The translations under genes were made by a program, and so were the position numbers. Source: Thermoproteota archaeon (GTDB lineage Archaea > Thermoproteota > Methanomethylicia > Nezhaarchaeales > WYZ-LMO8). From it: DNA of 7,463 bases. The notes under the pieces are model-generated. The model searched no databases and was not told where the DNA came from. It saw nothing but the letters and a program-made list of their open reading frames with translations. Shown in pieces: positions 5,333 to 7,463 of this stretch (its first letter is position 1; each line of letters opens with the position of its first letter). Location: positions 1 through 7,463 of the forward strand of contig JAAOZJ010000136.1 of the NCBI GenBank assembly GCA_011605835.1. The letters run 5' to 3'.

Positions 5333-6457
5333 TTAAGCGGCCCCGTATTTCTCATTCCACTCCATGTACTTCTTAATGAGCTCCTTGCTGACGGAGGGCC
5401 TCCTCTTGCTTAGAACATCCAAGAAATCATTCATGCACGCCTCTCTTAGCTCCCCCCTCTTTAAGTCGAAGTCGTCTATCAGCCTGAACTGTACCTCTCT
5501 GCACACTTCCTCAATGTCGTGAGCCGTGTAGCCCTCTGTTCGTTGCGCCAGCACATTGAAGTCCACGTCGCTGGTCAACTTCAGGCCTTTCGTGTAGTGC
5601 TTGAAGAGCTCTATGCGGGTCCTGAAGTCTGGCGGCGGGACGTATATCCTCTTCTGAAACCTCCTCAGGAAAGCTTGGTCCAGCAACCAGGGCTTGTTGG
5701 TCGCGCCAACCACGTACACGTAGAGCCTCTTGCCCTTCGAGTGCAGGCCGTCCATCTCGTTCAGCAGTTGACTCCTCATCCTCGCCTCGCCGCCGACCTC
5801 GTTGCTAAATATCCCCGTGAGGGCCTCCACCTCGTCTATGAATATGATGGCTGGCCTACTTCTCGAGGCCCTCCGCCGAGCCTCTTCAAATACCTTCGCC
5901 ACGTTCTTCTCGCTCTCGCCGAGCCACTTAGACATAACGAGCGCGGGGTCGACGTAGAAGAGGTGGGCATTGACCTCCGCAGCCACAGCCGCGACGACTA
6001 GCGTCTTACCGCAACCGGGAGGGCCGAAGAGCAGGATTCCGGTCGGCCATCCTAGAGGCAACTTCTCTGGATCGACCTTGGTCGGGAGGATTATCGCCTT
6101 CCTAAGCTCCTCTTTTACGTCCTCTAAGCCGACGACGTCGTCCCAGGACACGTTGGGCCTCTCTTCCTGCGAGACGCTAGAGACCTCGAGGGCCTCGGTT
6201 TTGGCACCGCTGCCTGAAGTGAACACGCCCTCAAACGATAGGCCCATTTGGAGCATCCTGATCCTCTGCTGGTACATCAAGGCCTTCTCCATGTAGACCT
6301 TGTTTAAAGGGTAATCGGGGTAAAGTTTGACAAGCTTGAGGAGAGCTTCGATAGCCTTGGAGTAGCCCTCGATGGCCTTGTCCCTCAGCCCCTCCCTCTC
6401 GTTCTTTAATGCCTCTTGAGCGTACTTCGAAGCAATGCCCTCAAGCTCGCTGGCCAC
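5333..6457 (-). CDS. cdvC: Vps4-like AAA+ ATPase of the archaeal cell-division system
   Basis: Hexameric ATPase that binds and takes apart ESCRT-III polymers at the division site. The 374-residue protein matches Vps4 in order and length: an N-terminal MIT three-helix domain at about 3-72, a flexible linker at 73-103, then the AAA core opening with VSWDDVVGLEDVKEEL at 103-118. Walker A is GPPGCGKT at 145-152, Walker B IIFIDE at 204-209, sensor 1 GATN at 251-254 and the arginine fingers R265 and R266 in FLRRF. Pore loop 1 is MSKWLGES at 175-182, close to the Vps4 KW(M/L)GES loop that grips substrate. All catalytic residues are present. It starts with GTG at 6457, preceded by GGGGGAT about eight bases upstream, 65 bases after the cdvB stop, in the usual cdvA-cdvB-cdvC order. 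Confidence 0.97.
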   Translation of the reverse strand: MASELEGIASKYAQEALKNEREGLRDKAIEGYSKAIEALLKLVKLYPDYPLNKVYMEKALMYQQRIRMLQMGLSFEGVFTSGSGAKTEALEVSSVSQEERPNVSWDDVVGLEDVKEELRKAIILPTKVDPEKLPLGWPTGILLFGPPGCGKTLVVAAVAAEVNAHLFYVDPALVMSKWLGESEKNVAKVFEEARRRASRSRPAIIFIDEVEALTGIFSNEVGGEARMRSQLLNEMDGLHSKGKRLYVYVVGATNKPWLLDQAFLRRFQKRIYVPPPDFRTRIELFKHYTKGLKLTSDVDFNVLAQRTEGYTAHDIEEVCREVQFRLIDDFDLKRGELREACMNDFLDVLSKRRPSVSKELIKKYMEWNEKYGAA

Positions 6458-6483
6458 TGCTAAATCCCCCTGCCCAACTCGAC

Positions 6484-6490
6484 TTTAAAA
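6484..6490 (-). promoter_or_regulatory. Possible internal promoter for cdvC
   Basis: In the 65-base gap between cdvB and cdvC the minus strand holds GGTTTTAAAGTC, whose TTTTAAA centre is about 30 bases before the cdvC GTG. That spacing would give a leaderless or nearly leaderless cdvC transcript. A pyrimidine-rich run (CTCCTCCTTTTTACC) lies just before it and could partly end cdvB transcripts. Both are weak, sequence-only signals. Confidence 0.35.
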
Positions 6491-6522
6491 CCAAAGGTAA
6501 AAAGGAGGAGAATCTTAACGGG

Positions 6523-7284
6523 TTAAGTGAGCTTTATTCTCCCCTCGGACGCCAGCCTCTCGAGCGTCCTCCTGATGTCATCGGGCGAGATTTTGAGCTC
6601 GGCTGCGCACTTGCTTATGACGAGCTCCCCACCTTGTCTTCTGATGTACTCCAAGATCTTCTCCTCGATGCTCTCTGCCCCGATGGGCGTGGTGGAGGCG
6701 GCAGTCGAAACCGCGACGGGTATCTTCTCGGGGACCACGGCTGGGAGTTCTGGCAACTTCTCCCTCAGCCTCTGCTCGGCCACTACTTCGGCCTCTTGCA
6801 ACACCTTCAATGCCTCTTCGCTGGCTACAACCTCGGCGACCTTGGGCTCTCCCAGCTCCACGGTTATGCTCCCTAATATCTTGTTGACGTTCTCGAGCTC
6901 CGTGGCAACTTCTGGTATTATGTTGGTAAGCTGTCCCTTTAGGCCTTGAATTATCTTCATGACAGGGCCTAGGTGAACCATCGCGTCTCCGAGTTGCTCG
7001 ATGGTCTCGAGCCTCAGTATGACTTGCTCTATAGCCAAGCTGCTGGCCATTATGGTCTTTATCAGCTTTCGAAGCTCCGCGAGCTCGTTGGCATAGAGGA
7101 TTGCGTGGAGCTCATCGTTCCAGCTCTTCGCCATGGTGCATGCGTTAAATAGCTCTTTGTCTCTCTCCTGAAGCCTGGCTATCAATTGCTGAAGCCTGCG
7201 ATGCTGAGCATTTAGCACCTTGAGGGCCTCATATATCCTCTCCTTGAGGGTCTGCTTCCTTAGCCCTCGCCATAAGCGGTGCAC
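6523..7284 (-). CDS. cdvB: ESCRT-III homologue CdvB with C-terminal winged helix
   Basis: Forms the contractile or scaffold filament that constricts the membrane during division. The 253-residue protein has a basic N-terminus and a long helical Snf7-like core at about 10-170, with the basic first helices (LKERIYEALKVLNAQHRRLQ) and a later acidic part. A proline-rich stretch at 177-189 (LPELPAVVPEKIP) looks like the MIM2 element that docks on the MIT domain of the Vps4-like ATPase. A winged-helix-like domain at about 204-253 (IEEKILEYIRRQGGELVISK onward) is the part that in Sulfolobus binds the C-terminal peptide of CdvA; this marks it as CdvB proper and not one of the shorter paralogues. The start is GTG at 7284, with GGTGG seven bases upstream; it lies 36 bases after the cdvA stop, so the two are probably co-transcribed. 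Confidence 0.96.
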   Translation of the reverse strand: MHRLWRGLRKQTLKERIYEALKVLNAQHRRLQQLIARLQERDKELFNACTMAKSWNDELHAILYANELAELRKLIKTIMASSLAIEQVILRLETIEQLGDAMVHLGPVMKIIQGLKGQLTNIIPEVATELENVNKILGSITVELGEPKVAEVVASEEALKVLQEAEVVAEQRLREKLPELPAVVPEKIPVAVSTAASTTPIGAESIEEKILEYIRRQGGELVISKCAAELKISPDDIRRTLERLASEGRIKLT

Positions 7285-7320
7285 CTCGCTTCCACCCCAT
7301 CGTCGAGCTCTGTCGCAATG

Positions 7321-7463
7321 TTACTCTTTGATGCGCACCACGAGCGCTCCAGCACCCTCGCTCTCTTTACTAGCCCTTGGAAGCGCGGGTGGCGCGGCGA
7401 TCAGCTTCTCGAGCTCGGCTATGGATGCCTCCAAGTCCTTCCTTTCGCTGGATATCCTGTTCA
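7321..7463 (-). CDS. cdvA: C-terminal end of CdvA (partial, 5' end outside window)
   Basis: Only the last 46 codons are present; the rest lies beyond the right edge. They encode the end of a charged coiled-coil helix (about residues 3-21 of the fragment, RKDLEASIAELEKLI), a Pro/Ala/Ser-rich linker, and a short hydrophobic-basic tail GALVVRIKE just before TAA. This arrangement matches the C-terminus of CdvA, in which a coiled coil is followed by a linker and the ESCRT-III-binding (E3B) peptide that recruits CdvB. Its position immediately upstream of cdvB on the same strand supports the call. CdvA is a crenarchaeal protein that binds membrane and DNA and marks the division plane. The assignment rests on context plus this short tail, so it is a little less certain than its neighbours. 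Confidence 0.85.
   Translation of the reverse strand, partial: NRISSERKDLEASIAELEKLIAAPPALPRASKESEGAGALVVRIKE

Noticed and set aside
5519..6001. 160-residue plus-strand frame opposite cdvC
   Set aside because: It is the antisense image of the conserved AAA core; its composition (His/Arg/Leu-rich) does not look like a real protein.
6409..6949. Plus-strand frames opposite cdvB and the cdvB-cdvC gap
   Set aside because: Antisense shadows of the ESCRT-III gene; Ser/Leu low-complexity content and no start signals.
1..7463. CRISPR array, insertion sequence, tRNA/rRNA, toxin-antitoxin or defence island
   Set aside because: No regularly spaced repeats, transposase motifs, terminal inverted repeats, tRNA-like cloverleafs or recognisable defence domains were found on either strand.
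2004..7463. A combined ubiquitin-like/ESCRT system made of the JAMM protease and the Cdv genes
   Set aside because: Tempting because eukaryotic ESCRT works with JAMM-type deubiquitinases, but the genes are about 3 kb apart, separated by unrelated genes on mixed strands, and there is no modifier, E1 or E2 gene in the window.

Overview
The window looks like a piece of chromosome from a hyperthermophilic crenarchaeon (Thermoproteota), probably of the Desulfurococcales/Sulfolobales side that divides with the Cdv (ESCRT) machinery. The reasons are a cdvA-cdvB-cdvC cluster on the minus strand at the right end, an archaeal NikR, an archaeal-type RNase HII, TATA-like boxes about 25-45 bases before genes, Shine-Dalgarno-like GAGG/GGTG motifs, many GTG and TTG starts, AGG-rich arginine usage and a fairly high G+C content. 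I cannot name the genus from sequence alone.

Layout, left to right. (1) 1-1613, plus strand: an unrecognised helical protein, possibly cut at its 5' end by the window edge, overlaps the start of rnhB (RNase HII) by about 32 bases, so the two form a translationally coupled pair. (2) 1561-1926, minus strand: a small unrecognised protein whose 3' end runs into the 3' end of rnhB. (3) 1927-2411: a short divergent intergenic region with a near-symmetrical TATA element, then a compact JAMM/MPN+ metalloprotease on the plus strand, probably starting at a TTG at 2004. (4) 2412-3156: the nickel-responsive regulator nikR, standing alone, with intergenic DNA on both sides that carries start-less minus-strand reading frames, which may be gene debris. 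(5) 3157-5236: a four-CBS-domain protein (plus) converges on and overlaps by 8 bases a TIGR00300-type archaeal ornithine cyclodeaminase (minus). (6) 5237-5332: the promoter of the cyclodeaminase gene and a U-rich stop signal for the cdv cluster. (7) 5333-7463, minus strand: cdvC (Vps4-like ATPase), cdvB (ESCRT-III with winged helix) and the 3' end of cdvA, in the canonical order.

Functionally, the cdv genes are the one clear multi-gene system. CdvA, through its C-terminal peptide, recruits the winged helix of CdvB. CdvB polymerises at the division site, and CdvC uses its MIT domain and ATPase core to remodel the polymer. The window holds the known docking parts: a C-terminal peptide in CdvA, a winged helix and a proline-rich MIM2-like stretch in CdvB, and an MIT domain in CdvC. 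The remaining genes look like ordinary housekeeping and regulatory genes (DNA/RNA hybrid repair, nickel sensing, energy or nucleotide sensing, proline formation). I see no CRISPR array, tRNA, rRNA, insertion sequence or defence island, and no convincing undescribed system. The best leads are the two unrecognised proteins, the shared promoter, the frames flanking nikR, and a possible nickel link between nikR and the cyclodeaminase.
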